64,000 nucleotides of DNA from Rhizobacter terrae. Its GTDB lineage: Bacteria > Pseudomonadota > Gammaproteobacteria > Burkholderiales > Burkholderiaceae_C. A program made the position numbers and the translations under genes. The notes under the pieces were generated by a model. That model was given only the letters and a program-made list of their open reading frames with translations. It was not told the origin of the DNA and searched no databases. The stretch spans positions 806,001 to 870,000 of the forward strand of contig NZ_QUSW01000001.1 of the NCBI RefSeq assembly GCF_003852895.1, read 5' to 3'. Position 1 is the first letter of the stretch. The number at the start of each line of letters is the position of its first letter. Shown here piece by piece: positions 7,798-16,863 of this stretch.

Positions 7798-8745
7798 TCA
7801 GAAGTTGTGGCGGATACCGAAGGCCACCGAGCGGTAGTCGCCACCGTAGATGTTGGCGGCGCCGTCGTCGAACTTCGTGTAGTAGCCGTACACCTTGGTG
7901 CGCTTGCTCAGGTTGTAGTTGACCGCAGCGGTGAGCTGGTTGGCATCGCTGTCAGCCACCGAGCCCGTCTTGCCGGCGTGGCCGTAGTTCAGGTGGAACT
8001 CGGTCAGGCCCAGGGTGTACATGCCCGACAGGCGGATGTTGGTGCGGTTGCCGGCGGCAAACACGTCCTTGTCGCGCTGGACATAGCCGCCGAAGGTGAA
8101 GGCGCCCATTTCGTACAGGCCGCGCACGGCGAACTGGTGCACGTTGTCGTTCTTGGCATAGCCGCCACCCACGTGCAGCGGGCCGCCGTCCCAGTTCACG
8201 GCCAAGTCGTAGGTCGGCTTCACGCCGGCAGCGCCTTCGCTCAGCGTGCGGGCGAAGTCCACGGTCGCGCCGCTGAACGTGGGCGAGTGGTAGGCCACCT
8301 TGTTCGTGTTGTTCGACACGTAGGCGTACAGGCGGTCGGCCGAGCTGCCGGTGTCATGGTTGTGCATGCTGACGTAGTCGGCGGTGGCGTAGTACGCCTC
8401 GCTGACCATGTTGCCCAGGCGGATGGTGCCCAGGCTGCTCAGCGTCAGGTTCACTTCAGAACGGCGGCCCCAGAACACGGCGTTGGCCGTGCCGGTGTCG
8501 GGCGAGAAGCCGTGCTCGATCTGGAAGCCGGCCTTGATGCCGCCGCCGATGTCTTCCGTGCCCTTGAAGCCGATGCGCGAGCTGTTGTTGTTCTCGACCC
8601 AGGTGGACGAGCCGGTGCCGACCTTCTGGTTCTCGACGGTTTCGTTCAGGCGACCGTAGATGGTCACGCTGGACTGGGCGAAAGCCGGAGCGGCAGCAGC
8701 CGCGGCGAGGACCAGCGCGAGCGGCGCGAAGGAATGACTCTTCAT
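7798..8745 (-). CDS. Gram-negative general porin (Porin_4/OmpC-like)
   Basis: This 315-residue outer-membrane beta-barrel forms a trimeric diffusion channel. The signal peptide is MKSHSFAPLALVLAAAAAAPAFA, followed by the classic beta-proteobacterial start QSSVTIYGRLNETVE. It ends with the C-terminal phenylalanine signature (FGIRHNF) recognised by the Bam machinery. Barrel strands such as RIGFKGTEDIGGGIKAGFQIE and RRSEVNLTLSSLGTIRLG are typical. The gene stands alone between a terminator and a 225-bp spacer. Confidence 0.93.
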   Translation of the reverse strand: MKSHSFAPLALVLAAAAAAPAFAQSSVTIYGRLNETVENQKVGTGSSTWVENNNSSRIGFKGTEDIGGGIKAGFQIEHGFSPDTGTANAVFWGRRSEVNLTLSSLGTIRLGNMVSEAYYATADYVSMHNHDTGSSADRLYAYVSNNTNKVAYHSPTFSGATVDFARTLSEGAAGVKPTYDLAVNWDGGPLHVGGGYAKNDNVHQFAVRGLYEMGAFTFGGYVQRDKDVFAAGNRTNIRLSGMYTLGLTEFHLNYGHAGKTGSVADSDANQLTAAVNYNLSKRTKVYGYYTKFDDGAANIYGGDYRSVAFGIRHNF

Positions 8746-8891
8746 GGTGGTGTAAACCTTGTTGTTGAATAAGCGGCGCAATGCTAGTGGCGTCCCGGCG
8801 CTGCGCAATGTTGCCAAAGCCGCAATGGTCCATTCACGCCAGTCATGTTGCGTGCGCCAAGTCCTTGTTTCTCCAAGGAAACCCCAATGAA

Positions 8892-8919
8892 AAAGCCCGG
8901 CGGAGGTGCGCCGGGCTTT
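8892..8919 (-). terminator. Intrinsic terminator after livF
   Basis: The GC-rich hairpin AAAGCCCGGCG/CGCCGGGCTTT has a six-base loop and is followed by five T on the minus strand. It lies about 50 bp past the livF stop and ends the liv operon transcript. Confidence 0.8.
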
Positions 8920-8970
8920 ACTTCTTGAAAAGGCTTTGGCGCAACGTTTTGTGCGCAATCCGCCCGATTT

Positions 8971-9684
8971 CTACTCACCGAGGTAGGCCGCCCTCACCTT
9001 CGGATCATTCAGCAGCGTCTTCCCGTCGCCGGTCATGGTGATTTCGCCTGAATCCATCACGTAACCGCGCGTGGCCAGCTGCAGGGCCCGGCTGGCGTTC
9101 TGCTCCACCAGCATCACCGTCACGCCGCGGCCGTGGATGTCGTTCACCACCTCGAAGATCTTGTCGACCATGATGGGCGACAGGCCCATGGACGGCTCAT
9201 CCAGCAGCAGCACCTTGGGACGCGTCATAAGCGCACGGCCCATCGCCAGCATCTGCTGCTCGCCGCCGGACATGGTGCCCGCCAGCTGGTTGCGCCGCTC
9301 CTTCAGCCGCGGAAAGATCGCGAACACCTTCTCGATGTCGTCATCGATCTCCTTGTCGTTGCGGATGAACGCGCCCATCTGCAGGTTCTCGGTGATGGTC
9401 ATGCGCGTGAAGGTGCCGCGGCCCTCGGGCACCATCACCAGGCCTTGCTTGACCAAGTCCCAGGCGCCTTGCCCCTTGATGGACTTGCCGAGGAACTCGA
9501 TGTCGCCCGCCGCCACCGGCTGCAGGCCCGTCACCGCCTTGAGCGTGGTGGACTTGCCCGCGCCGTTCGCGCCGATCAGGCTCACCAGTTCGCCTTCATG
9601 CACCTCGAACGAGGCGCCCTTGACCGCCTGGATGCCGCCGTACGCCACCTTCAGGCCGGTGACCTTGAGCAATGTGTTTGCCAT
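8971..9684 (-). CDS. livF: Branched-chain amino acid ABC transporter ATPase LivF
   Basis: This 237-residue cytoplasmic ATPase is one of the pair that powers HAAT-family uptake. The Walker A motif is GANGAGKST, the ABC signature is SGGEQQMLAMG and the Walker B is VLLLDEPSMGL. The switch histidine segment is replaced by MLVEQNA, as is usual for LivF. The ATG giving MANTLLKV was chosen; an upstream in-frame start would overlap the livG end. It is last of four genes. Confidence 0.93.
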   Translation of the reverse strand: MANTLLKVTGLKVAYGGIQAVKGASFEVHEGELVSLIGANGAGKSTTLKAVTGLQPVAAGDIEFLGKSIKGQGAWDLVKQGLVMVPEGRGTFTRMTITENLQMGAFIRNDKEIDDDIEKVFAIFPRLKERRNQLAGTMSGGEQQMLAMGRALMTRPKVLLLDEPSMGLSPIMVDKIFEVVNDIHGRGVTVMLVEQNASRALQLATRGYVMDSGEITMTGDGKTLLNDPKVRAAYLGE

Positions 9685-9714
9685 GTTGTGATTCCGATCG
9701 TCGTTGCTCAAGAC

Positions 9715-10491
9715 TCAATGCGCCGCATGCCCAGCGCCGAGGTAGGCCTCGATGACCTTCTCGTTGCTCTGCACCTCGGCCGGCGTGCCTTCGGCGATCT
9801 GCTTGCCGTAGTCCAGCACGGTCACGCGGTCGCACAGGCCCATCACCAGCTTCACGTCATGCTCGATGAGCAGGATGGTGCGCCCGTCGTTGCGGATGCG
9901 GTCGATGAGCTCGCGCAGCGTGACCTTCTCGGTGGCATTCATGCCGGCCGCGGGCTCGTCCAGCGCGATGAGCTTGGGGTCGGTGGCCAGCGCCCGGGCG
10001 ATCTCCAGGCGGCGCTGGTCGCCGTAGCTCAGCGTGCGCGCCTTGAACTCGGCGTACTTGCCGATGCCCACGTAGTCCAGCAGTTCCTGCGCGCGCTGGG
10101 CGATCTCGGCCTCTTCCTTCTTGAAGGACGCCGTGCGGAACACCGCGCCGATCAGGCCTGAGTGCGTGCGCACGTGGCGGCCCACCATCACGTTCTCCAG
10201 CGCCGTCATGTCGGCGAAGAGGCGGATGTTCTGGAACGTGCGTGCGATGCCGGCCTTGGCCACCTTGTGCACGGCGCTGGGCTTGTAGGGCTCGCCACCC
10301 AGCTCGAACGTGCCGGAGTCCGGCGTGTACAGGCCGGTGAGCACGTTGAAGAAGGTGGTCTTGCCTGCGCCGTTGGGCCCAATGAGTCCGTAGACCTGGC
10401 CCGCGTTGATGGTGATGCCCACATCCGACAGGGCTTGCAGGCCGCCGAAGCGCTTGGCCACGCCACCGACCTTGAGAACCGTTTGAGTCAT
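9715..10491 (-). CDS. livG: Branched-chain amino acid ABC transporter ATPase LivG
   Basis: This 258-residue ATPase has Walker A GPNGAGKTT, a signature in the form LSYGDQRRLEIARAL and Walker B LIALDEPAAGMN. The stretch GIARTFQNIRLF is characteristic of LivG. It starts at the ATG giving MTQTVLKVGG, 14 bp after livM. A longer upstream open frame is only an overlap with livM. Confidence 0.93.
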   Translation of the reverse strand: MTQTVLKVGGVAKRFGGLQALSDVGITINAGQVYGLIGPNGAGKTTFFNVLTGLYTPDSGTFELGGEPYKPSAVHKVAKAGIARTFQNIRLFADMTALENVMVGRHVRTHSGLIGAVFRTASFKKEEAEIAQRAQELLDYVGIGKYAEFKARTLSYGDQRRLEIARALATDPKLIALDEPAAGMNATEKVTLRELIDRIRNDGRTILLIEHDVKLVMGLCDRVTVLDYGKQIAEGTPAEVQSNEKVIEAYLGAGHAAH

Positions 10492-10505
10492 TGCCCGTGT
10501 CTCCC

Positions 10506-11588
10506 TTATTTGGCCGGCGTCGGGGCCGCCTTGCCGTGTTCCTTGGCGGGCCACAGGCCGCGCGGGTTCCACAGCATGATCATGATCATTGCCAGCGCGA
10601 TCAGCAGCTGGCGCAGGATGGATGCGTCCAGCCGGCCATCGGTGAGGTTCTGCAGCGGGCTCGCGACGTAGCGCAGCACCTCGGGCAGCAGCGCCAGCAG
10701 CAGCGCGCCGACGATCACGCCCGGCAGGTGGCCGATGCCGCCCAGCACCACCATCGCCACGATGATGATGGACTCGTTGAGGATGAACGCCTCGGGCGAA
10801 ATGAAGTTCTGGAAGGTCGCGAACATCGTGCCCGACACGCCGCCGAAGGTGGCGCCCATGCCGAAGGCCAGCAGCTTCATGTTGCGGGTGTTGATGCCCA
10901 TGGCCTTGGCCGCGATCTCGTCTTCGCGGATGGCCATCCACGCACGGCCGATGCGGCTGCGCTCCAGCCGGAAGCAGATCAGCACGCTCACCAGCGCCAG
11001 TGCGACAAGCAGGTAGTAGAAGTTGGTGACGCCCGGCACCTCCATGCCGAGAATGGTGTGCGTCTTGCTGAAGTCGAAGCCGAACAGCATTGGCGGGTCG
11101 ATGGGACCGATGCCGCGCGGGCCGTTGGTGATGTTCACCGGCGCGTTCAGGTTCAGCAGGAACACGCGGATGATCTCCCCGAAGCCCAGCGTCACGATGG
11201 CCAGGTAGTCGCCGCGCAGCTTGAGCGTGGGCGCGCCCAGCAGCATGCCCGCGAGGCCCGCCACCGCGGCCGCCATCGGAATCACGAGCCAGATGCTGAA
11301 GTGCATGCCGTTCGGGAAATGGGCGGCCAGCCCCGGGAAGGTGTCCAGGAGCTGCGGGCTGGCCAGGAGGCCGAACAGGTACGCGCCGAGGGCGTAGAAG
11401 GCGACGTAGCCCAGGTCGAGCAGGCCGGCATAGCCAACCACGATGTTCAGGCCGAGCGCGAGCAGCACGTACAGCAAGGCGTTGTCGATGATGCGCACCG
11501 GGCCGCTTCCCCACTGCTGCGCGAGCAGCGGCAAGGCGAGCAGCGCGATGCCGCCGATGATGTACTTCACGGTGTTGTTCTGGGTCAT
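10506..11588 (-). CDS. livM: Branched-chain amino acid ABC transporter permease LivM
   Basis: This 360-residue inner-membrane permease has about nine hydrophobic helices. It carries the family blocks LLYVLLALGLNIVVGYAGLLDLG near the N-terminus and the EAA-like loop around EDEIAAKAMGINT. The C-terminus is Lys/Ala/Pro-rich. It follows livH after 13 bp and pairs with LivH to form the translocation pore. Confidence 0.93.
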   Translation of the reverse strand: MTQNNTVKYIIGGIALLALPLLAQQWGSGPVRIIDNALLYVLLALGLNIVVGYAGLLDLGYVAFYALGAYLFGLLASPQLLDTFPGLAAHFPNGMHFSIWLVIPMAAAVAGLAGMLLGAPTLKLRGDYLAIVTLGFGEIIRVFLLNLNAPVNITNGPRGIGPIDPPMLFGFDFSKTHTILGMEVPGVTNFYYLLVALALVSVLICFRLERSRIGRAWMAIREDEIAAKAMGINTRNMKLLAFGMGATFGGVSGTMFATFQNFISPEAFILNESIIIVAMVVLGGIGHLPGVIVGALLLALLPEVLRYVASPLQNLTDGRLDASILRQLLIALAMIMIMLWNPRGLWPAKEHGKAAPTPAK

Positions 11589-11601
11589 GGTGTCGGTCTC
11601 C

Positions 11602-12522
11602 TCAGGCGCGGTCAGCCACGCGTTCGCCGAGCAGGCCCGACGGCCGCAGCGTGAGCACGAGGATCAGCACGATGAAGGCGAAGATGTCCTTGTAGTGGCT
11701 GCCGAGGATGCCGCCGGTGAACTCGCCGATGTAGCCCGAGCCCAGCGCCTCGATCAGGCCCAGCAGCACGCCGCCCACCATGGCGCCGGCGAGGTTGCCG
11801 ATGCCGCCGAACACGGCCGCAGTGAAGGCCTTCAGGCCGGGCAGGAAGCCCATGTCGTGCTGCACGGTGCCGTAGTTGGCGGCGTACATCACGCCGGCCA
11901 ACGCAGCCAGCGCGGCACCGATGATGAAGGTCGCGGAGATCACGAAGTCGGGCTTCACGCCCATGAGGCTGGCCACCCGCGGGTTCTCGGCGGTGGCCCG
12001 CATCGCGCGGCCCAGCTTGGTCTTGTTGACGAGGTACATCAGGCCCGCCAGCGTGGCGGCCGTGACACCCAGGATGAGGATCTGGATGGTGTTGATCACC
12101 GCCCCTCCGATCTCGATCGGCTCGGAGGGCAGCAAGATGGGATAGGGCTTGGGGTTGGGCTTCCAGATCATCATCGCGACGGTCTGGATCAAGAGGCTCA
12201 CGCCCATCGCCGTGATCAGCGGCGCCAGCCGAGGCGCATTGCGCAGTGGCCGGTACGCGATCTTCTCGATCGTGAAGTTGAGGATGGTGCACACCACGAT
12301 GGCAGCGACCAGCGAGACCAGCATCAGGGCCCAGCCGGGCATGGTGCCTTGCAGGGCCGTCACCACCGTCCAGCTGGTGAGTGCGCCCACCATCAGCACG
12401 TCGCCATGGGCGAAGTTGATGAGGTTGATGATGCCGTAGACCATCGTGTAGCCCAGTGCCACCAGCGCGTACACGCTGCCGAGCACCAGACCATTGATGA
12501 TCTGTTGGATGAAGATGTCCAT
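11602..12522 (-). CDS. livH: Branched-chain amino acid ABC transporter permease LivH
   Basis: This 306-residue permease opens with FIQQIINGLVLGSVYALVALG, a strong LivH signature. It contains GYTMVYGIINLINFAHGD and the loop RATAENPRVASLMGV. The ATG giving MDIFIQQ was chosen because the upstream in-frame sequence is not protein-like. It is the first gene of livHMGF. Its 5' leader contains a hairpin that more likely terminates rarA than regulates liv. Confidence 0.93.
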   Translation of the reverse strand: MDIFIQQIINGLVLGSVYALVALGYTMVYGIINLINFAHGDVLMVGALTSWTVVTALQGTMPGWALMLVSLVAAIVVCTILNFTIEKIAYRPLRNAPRLAPLITAMGVSLLIQTVAMMIWKPNPKPYPILLPSEPIEIGGAVINTIQILILGVTAATLAGLMYLVNKTKLGRAMRATAENPRVASLMGVKPDFVISATFIIGAALAALAGVMYAANYGTVQHDMGFLPGLKAFTAAVFGGIGNLAGAMVGGVLLGLIEALGSGYIGEFTGGILGSHYKDIFAFIVLILVLTLRPSGLLGERVADRA

Positions 12523-12605
12523 TCGCGAGGTCTCCTCGGGGTTGTCTGACTTCACTGGGCGACGCACATCCTCGTCGACCCGTCGCGGGATTTCTATTAG
12601 CAAAA

Positions 12606-12636
12606 AGCCCGCCGTGGCTGTTTGCTTGGGCGGGCT
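12606..12636 (-). terminator. Hairpin terminator between rarA and livH
   Basis: The stem AGCCCGCC/GGCGGGCT has a 15-base loop and runs into five T on the minus strand. It lies 110 bp past the rarA stop and 84 bp before livH, both on the minus strand. It probably ends the ftsK-rarA transcript; an attenuator role for liv is less likely. Confidence 0.7.
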
Positions 12637-12745
12637 CGGCAACGTCGGTAAACGTCAGCTGGCGGCGAAATTCTAGGTTCCGCACCCTCCCAAGGGCATG
12701 CGGAGTTTTCTCTAACAAACCGGCGAATCTCACCAAACACGGGGA

Positions 12746-14071
12746 TCACGAGCCTTTTTCCTTCGCCGATTCATTCAGTCGACGCAACTCATTGAGCTTG
12801 TCGGCGATCTTGATCTCCAGCCCACGAGGCACGGGTTCGTAGAAGACCTGGCCTTCCATGTCGTCGGGCCAGTAGCGCTCGCCGGCGGCAAAGCCGCCTT
12901 CTTCATCATGGGCGTAGCGATAACCCTTGCCGTAGTCGAGCGACTTCATCAGCTTTGTCGGTGCATTGCGCAATCGCAGCGGCACCGGTCGGGTGCCGTC
13001 TTGCGCGATGAACGCCCGTGCGGCCTTGTAGGCCACGTAGACCGCATTCGACTTGGGCGCGATGGCCAGGTAGACCACCGCCTGAGCCAGGGCCAGTTCG
13101 CCTTCGGGCGAGCCCAGGCGCTCGTAGGTTTCGGCCGCGTCCAGCGTCAGCCGCAGGGCGCGCGGGTCGGCCAGGCCGATGTCCTCGCTGGCCATGCGCA
13201 CCATGCGGCGCGCGGCATAGCGCGGGTCCACGCCGCCGTCGAGCATGCGCACGAACCAGTACAGCGCGGCATCGGGGTCGGACCCGCGCACGGCCTTGTG
13301 CAGGGCAGAGATGGTGTCGTAGAACTGCTCGCCGCCCTTGTCGTAGCGGCGCAGCTGTTCGCCCAGGGACTTCTCCAGCAAGGCTTCGTCGATCTCGTTG
13401 GGCTGACCACCACCCGACGTGAGGTTGGCAACGAGGTTCTCGTAGGCGTTGAGCAGGCGGCGCGCATCGCCATCTGCATAGCCGATCAGTCGCGTCGACG
13501 CCGCCGGAGTCATGGGCGGCGCCTGCAACGTGGCCTGCGCCCGCTGCAGCAGCGCGGCCTGGTCGTCGTCGCCCAGGCTGCGCAGCACATGCACCGTGGC
13601 GCGCGACAGCAAGGCCGAGTTCACCTCGAAGGACGGGTTCTCAGTGGTCGCGCCGATGAAGGTGAACAAGCCGGACTCGACGTGCGGCAGGAAGGCATCC
13701 TGCTGCGCCTTGTTGAAGCGGTGCACTTCATCGACGAACACGACCGTGCGGCGGCCGCTGGCGCGCACGGTCTGCGCCCGCTCGACCGCATCGCGGATGT
13801 CCTTCACGCCGCCCAGCACGGCGGAGATGGGGATGAACTGCGCATCGAAGGCATCGGCCATCAGGCGCGCCAGCGTGGTCTTGCCCACGCCGGGCGGGCC
13901 CCACAGGATCATCGAATGCAGCCGGCCCGATTCGAAGGCCACGCGCAGCGGCTTGCCCGGCCCCAGCAGATGCTGCTGGCCGATGACCTCGTCGATGGTG
14001 CGTGGCCGCAGGCGCTCGGCGAGCGGCGCATGTCCGGGCTCTTGCAGGGAAGACAACAGGTCGCCGTTCAT
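12746..14071 (-). CDS. rarA: Replication-associated recombination protein A (RarA/MgsA)
   Basis: This 441-residue AAA+ clamp-loader-like ATPase acts at stalled replication forks. Walker A is [11 protein letters not shown], Walker B is [16 protein letters not shown] and sensor 1 is [14 protein letters not shown]. The C-terminal tetramerisation region is present ([28 protein letters not shown]). Its ATG overlaps the TGA of the upstream histidine kinase by ATGA, so it is translationally coupled to a two-component system. Confidence 0.95.
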   Translation of the reverse strand: MNGDLLSSLQEPGHAPLAERLRPRTIDEVIGQQHLLGPGKPLRVAFESGRLHSMILWGPPGVGKTTLARLMADAFDAQFIPISAVLGGVKDIRDAVERAQTVRASGRRTVVFVDEVHRFNKAQQDAFLPHVESGLFTFIGATTENPSFEVNSALLSRATVHVLRSLGDDDQAALLQRAQATLQAPPMTPAASTRLIGYADGDARRLLNAYENLVANLTSGGGQPNEIDEALLEKSLGEQLRRYDKGGEQFYDTISALHKAVRGSDPDAALYWFVRMLDGGVDPRYAARRMVRMASEDIGLADPRALRLTLDAAETYERLGSPEGELALAQAVVYLAIAPKSNAVYVAYKAARAFIAQDGTRPVPLRLRNAPTKLMKSLDYGKGYRYAHDEEGGFAAGERYWPDDMEGQVFYEPVPRGLEIKIADKLNELRRLNESAKEKGS

Positions 14072-15495
14072 CGAGGGATTGTGCCGTGCTCGGCCGCCTT
14101 CAACCTCACGCCCGCGCACAGGCCGACACCGTCGGGTCCCGGGGAGAGATCGAGCCGGCCATGCAGCAGTTCCGCGTAGCGCGAGACGATTGCCAGACCG
14201 AGCCCCGCGCCCTCGCCCAACTTGATGCCGGCCGCGCCCTGCGCCCAGCGCTTGAGCAGCAGGTCGCGCAGCTGCATGTCCATGCCAGGGCCGTTGTCCG
14301 TCACCGACATCACCACTTCGCTGCCGTCCACGCGCAGTTCGACCGTGACGCGCGGCGTCTGTCCGCTGGCCGGCCGCCCGTAGCGCAGTGCGTTGTCGAT
14401 GAGGTTGCCCAGCAGCCCTTCCAGCAGCTCGCGATTGGCGACGGCGCACACCGGCTGGTCCAGGCCCAGCGCACCCAGGTCCACGCCCATGGCATCGGCA
14501 CGCGTCAGGTAGCCCAGCACGCAGTGGTGGACGATCTCGTCGACCATCATCGGCTGCAGCACGACGCTGTCGCTGGCTTCGTCGGCCAGTGCGAGGGCGA
14601 GCAACTGGTCCACGAGCCGGCTGGCGCGGTCCTGGCTCGCGGCGACGCTCTTGAGCTGGGCATGCCAGACCTCGGGGTCCTTGCGTGCCAGGCCGTACTC
14701 CACCAGCGCACGGATGCCCGCCAGCGGCGTGCGCAGCTCGTGGGCCACGTTGCCCGCGAACTCGCGCTGGGCGCGCAGGCCGCGGTGGATGCGCTCCATC
14801 AGTGCATTCACTGTCTGCGTCAGTTGCTCCACGTCACGCGAGGCGGCAGTCACCTGCACGGGCGCCAGGTCGTTCGAGTCGCGCTGGGACAAGGCCCGCT
14901 GCAGGCGGCCCAGCGGCTCCAGCTCGCGCCCGATGGACCGCCGCAGCCACGCGCCGATCAGCAGCAGCAGCACGGCTTGCGGCCCCAGCGAATAGGCCAG
15001 CAGGCGACGCAGCAGCTTGCCCCGACCCACCGTGGTCTGCGCCACCACCACGTGGAAGGGGCGCGGCTCGTCGCGGCGAACGGTGGCCATCCGCCATGAA
15101 TGGCCTTCCCGGATCGTGTCGCGCACATCCACCAGCGGGCTCGTCGGCGTCAGGTCGGTGCGCAGCCCCGGCGTGCCGGCGACGAAGGTGCCGTCCGCGC
15201 GAAGCAGCGCATAGACCAGCTTGTCGCTGCGGTCAAAGAGGATGCCGCTGATGGCAGGCGCCGACAGGCTCAGCGCCACCTCGCCGTCGTGATCCACCAC
15301 GTTGGCGGCAATGGCATAGGCGTCGTCGATCAGTGTCTGGTCGAAAGCCTCGCGGGTGAAGAGGAAGGCCACCATCGACGCCACCAGGGTGCCGACCAGC
15401 CAGATCAATGCCAGCGGCACCAGCACGCGCCAGAGCATGCGCGTGCGCAGCGACCCCTTGCGCTCGCCCATCGGATCGAGCGCGCGCTCTGTCAT
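14068..15495 (-). CDS. Sensor histidine kinase (TctE/QseC-like)
   Basis: This 475-residue inner-membrane kinase has TM1 at about 20-42, a periplasmic sensor of about 125 residues and TM2 at about 165-185. A HAMP-like linker follows, then the H-box [19 protein letters not shown]. The N box is [11 protein letters not shown], followed by DNGPGMD and [15 protein letters not shown]. The N-terminal sensor resembles 2CSK_N domains found in TctE/QseC-type kinases that sense carboxylates or metals. Start and stop codons overlap the response regulator before it and rarA after it. The signal is unknown. Confidence 0.88.
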   Translation of the reverse strand: MTERALDPMGERKGSLRTRMLWRVLVPLALIWLVGTLVASMVAFLFTREAFDQTLIDDAYAIAANVVDHDGEVALSLSAPAISGILFDRSDKLVYALLRADGTFVAGTPGLRTDLTPTSPLVDVRDTIREGHSWRMATVRRDEPRPFHVVVAQTTVGRGKLLRRLLAYSLGPQAVLLLLIGAWLRRSIGRELEPLGRLQRALSQRDSNDLAPVQVTAASRDVEQLTQTVNALMERIHRGLRAQREFAGNVAHELRTPLAGIRALVEYGLARKDPEVWHAQLKSVAASQDRASRLVDQLLALALADEASDSVVLQPMMVDEIVHHCVLGYLTRADAMGVDLGALGLDQPVCAVANRELLEGLLGNLIDNALRYGRPASGQTPRVTVELRVDGSEVVMSVTDNGPGMDMQLRDLLLKRWAQGAAGIKLGEGAGLGLAIVSRYAELLHGRLDLSPGPDGVGLCAGVRLKAAEHGTIPR

Positions 15496-16226
15496 GCAGC
15501 GGGTGGCGATGCCGTGGCGGCGGCGGTGGTGGAGGCAGCGTCGGACAGGCGCTGCTCCGGCTCCACCACATAGCCCAGTCCGCGCAGCGTGCGGATGGTG
15601 GCGCCCGTGCCCGCGAGCTTCTTGCGCAGTCGGGAGATGAAGGCCTCCAGCGCGTTGTCGCCCAGGGCGTCGTCGAAGCTGGACAGCTTGCCCGACAGCA
15701 CCCGCTTGCTCACCACATGGCCGGGCGGGGTCATCAGCTCGCGCAGCACCTCGAACTCGCGTGCGGGCAGCTCGAAGGGCACCGTGCCCTGCGCGCCATT
15801 GGTGAAGAAGCGCCCGGCCTTGCGGTCGAGCACCAGGCTGCCGACCTCGCAGCGGTCGTCGATGCCATGCGCCCGGCGTGCCATGGCGCGCAGCCGCGCT
15901 TCCACCTCGCCCAGGTCGAAGGGCTTGCCGAGGTAGTCGTCGGCGCCGGCGTCCAGGCCGGCGATGCGCTCGTCCGTGCGGTTGCGCGCCGTGAGGATGA
16001 GCACCGGCGTGCGGTCGCCGCGCGAGCGCGCCTCGCGCAAGGAGGTGAGGCCGCTGTCGTCGGGCAGGTTCAGGTCCAGCAGCACGGCGTCGAACTTCTG
16101 CACCCGCCACAGGTGGCTGGCTTCGGCCGAGGTGGTGGCCACGTCGATGCGGTGGCCGGCGTCATTGAGGCTGCGCAGCATCACGTCGCGCAGCACGGCA
16201 TCGTCTTCGACCAGCAGGATTCTCAT
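15492..16226 (-). CDS. OmpR-family response regulator (TctD-like)
   Basis: This 244-residue regulator has a receiver with the acidic pair EDD near residue 8, the phosphoacceptor Asp in VLLDLNLPDDSG and Lys in GKPFDLGE. A winged-helix DNA-binding domain follows, with the REFEVLRELM and RLRKKL segments. An Ala/Thr tail of about 20 residues follows the domain. The stop overlaps the start of the partner kinase (ATGA). It starts 22 bp after lolA, within the ftsK-lolA-rarA block. Confidence 0.9.
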   Translation of the reverse strand: MRILLVEDDAVLRDVMLRSLNDAGHRIDVATTSAEASHLWRVQKFDAVLLDLNLPDDSGLTSLREARSRGDRTPVLILTARNRTDERIAGLDAGADDYLGKPFDLGEVEARLRAMARRAHGIDDRCEVGSLVLDRKAGRFFTNGAQGTVPFELPAREFEVLRELMTPPGHVVSKRVLSGKLSSFDDALGDNALEAFISRLRKKLAGTGATIRTLRGLGYVVEPEQRLSDAASTTAAATASPPAA

Positions 16227-16248
16227 GGCGACTCGTCTTGGCTGTGGT

Positions 16249-16863
16249 TCACTGTTCGATGAGGTCCGCGCCCTTGGGCACGGTGAATTTGAAGTGCTCA
16301 GGCGGCATGGTCGCGTTGGCTGCCAGCTGCGTGAACGTCAGCAGCGACTTCTGCCCGAAGTTGTCGACGATTTCCAGCGCCGACAGATCCTTGCCCTTGA
16401 AGCCGATGCGCACCGACTGGAAGGTGCCTTCCTTGGCCTTGGGCAGGGCCTGCGCCCAGTCCACGCCCTGCTGCGAGGGCAAGGCGCTCAGGGTGAAGTC
16501 CTTCTCCAGGGATCCACCGGCGAGCAGCGCCGCGGGCGTGGCGCCCAGCGCCTGCGAGAACTTGCGGGAGCTGACCTGGTTGAGGTCGGCGTCGTAGATC
16601 CAGACCTTCTGGCCGTCGGACACGATGAGCTGCTCGAAGGGCTTGGCGTACTCGAAGCGGAATTGGTTGGGGCGCGCGAAGTCGAAGGTGCCGCTGGACG
16701 ATTTTTTCTTCTTGCCGTCGGGTGAGGTCACGACCTGCGTGAACGAGGCATGGCCCGTCTTCACGGTGGCCACGAAATCCTTGAGGGTGTCGACGGCGTC
16801 CGCATGGGCGGCCGCGGCGGCAAAGGCAAGGACAGCGGCGGCGAAAAGCTTGTTGTTCATCAT
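16249..16863 (-). CDS. lolA: Outer-membrane lipoprotein carrier protein LolA
   Basis: This 204-residue periplasmic chaperone moves lipoproteins from LolCDE to LolB. It has a signal peptide ending AAAHADA. LolA-family blocks are [31 protein letters not shown] and the C-terminal [15 protein letters not shown]. Two consecutive ATG codons are possible; the first overlaps the ftsK stop (ATGA). The ftsK-lolA-rarA order is conserved in proteobacteria. Confidence 0.94.
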   Translation of the reverse strand: MMNNKLFAAAVLAFAAAAAHADAVDTLKDFVATVKTGHASFTQVVTSPDGKKKKSSSGTFDFARPNQFRFEYAKPFEQLIVSDGQKVWIYDADLNQVSSRKFSQALGATPAALLAGGSLEKDFTLSALPSQQGVDWAQALPKAKEGTFQSVRIGFKGKDLSALEIVDNFGQKSLLTFTQLAANATMPPEHFKFTVPKGADLIEQ

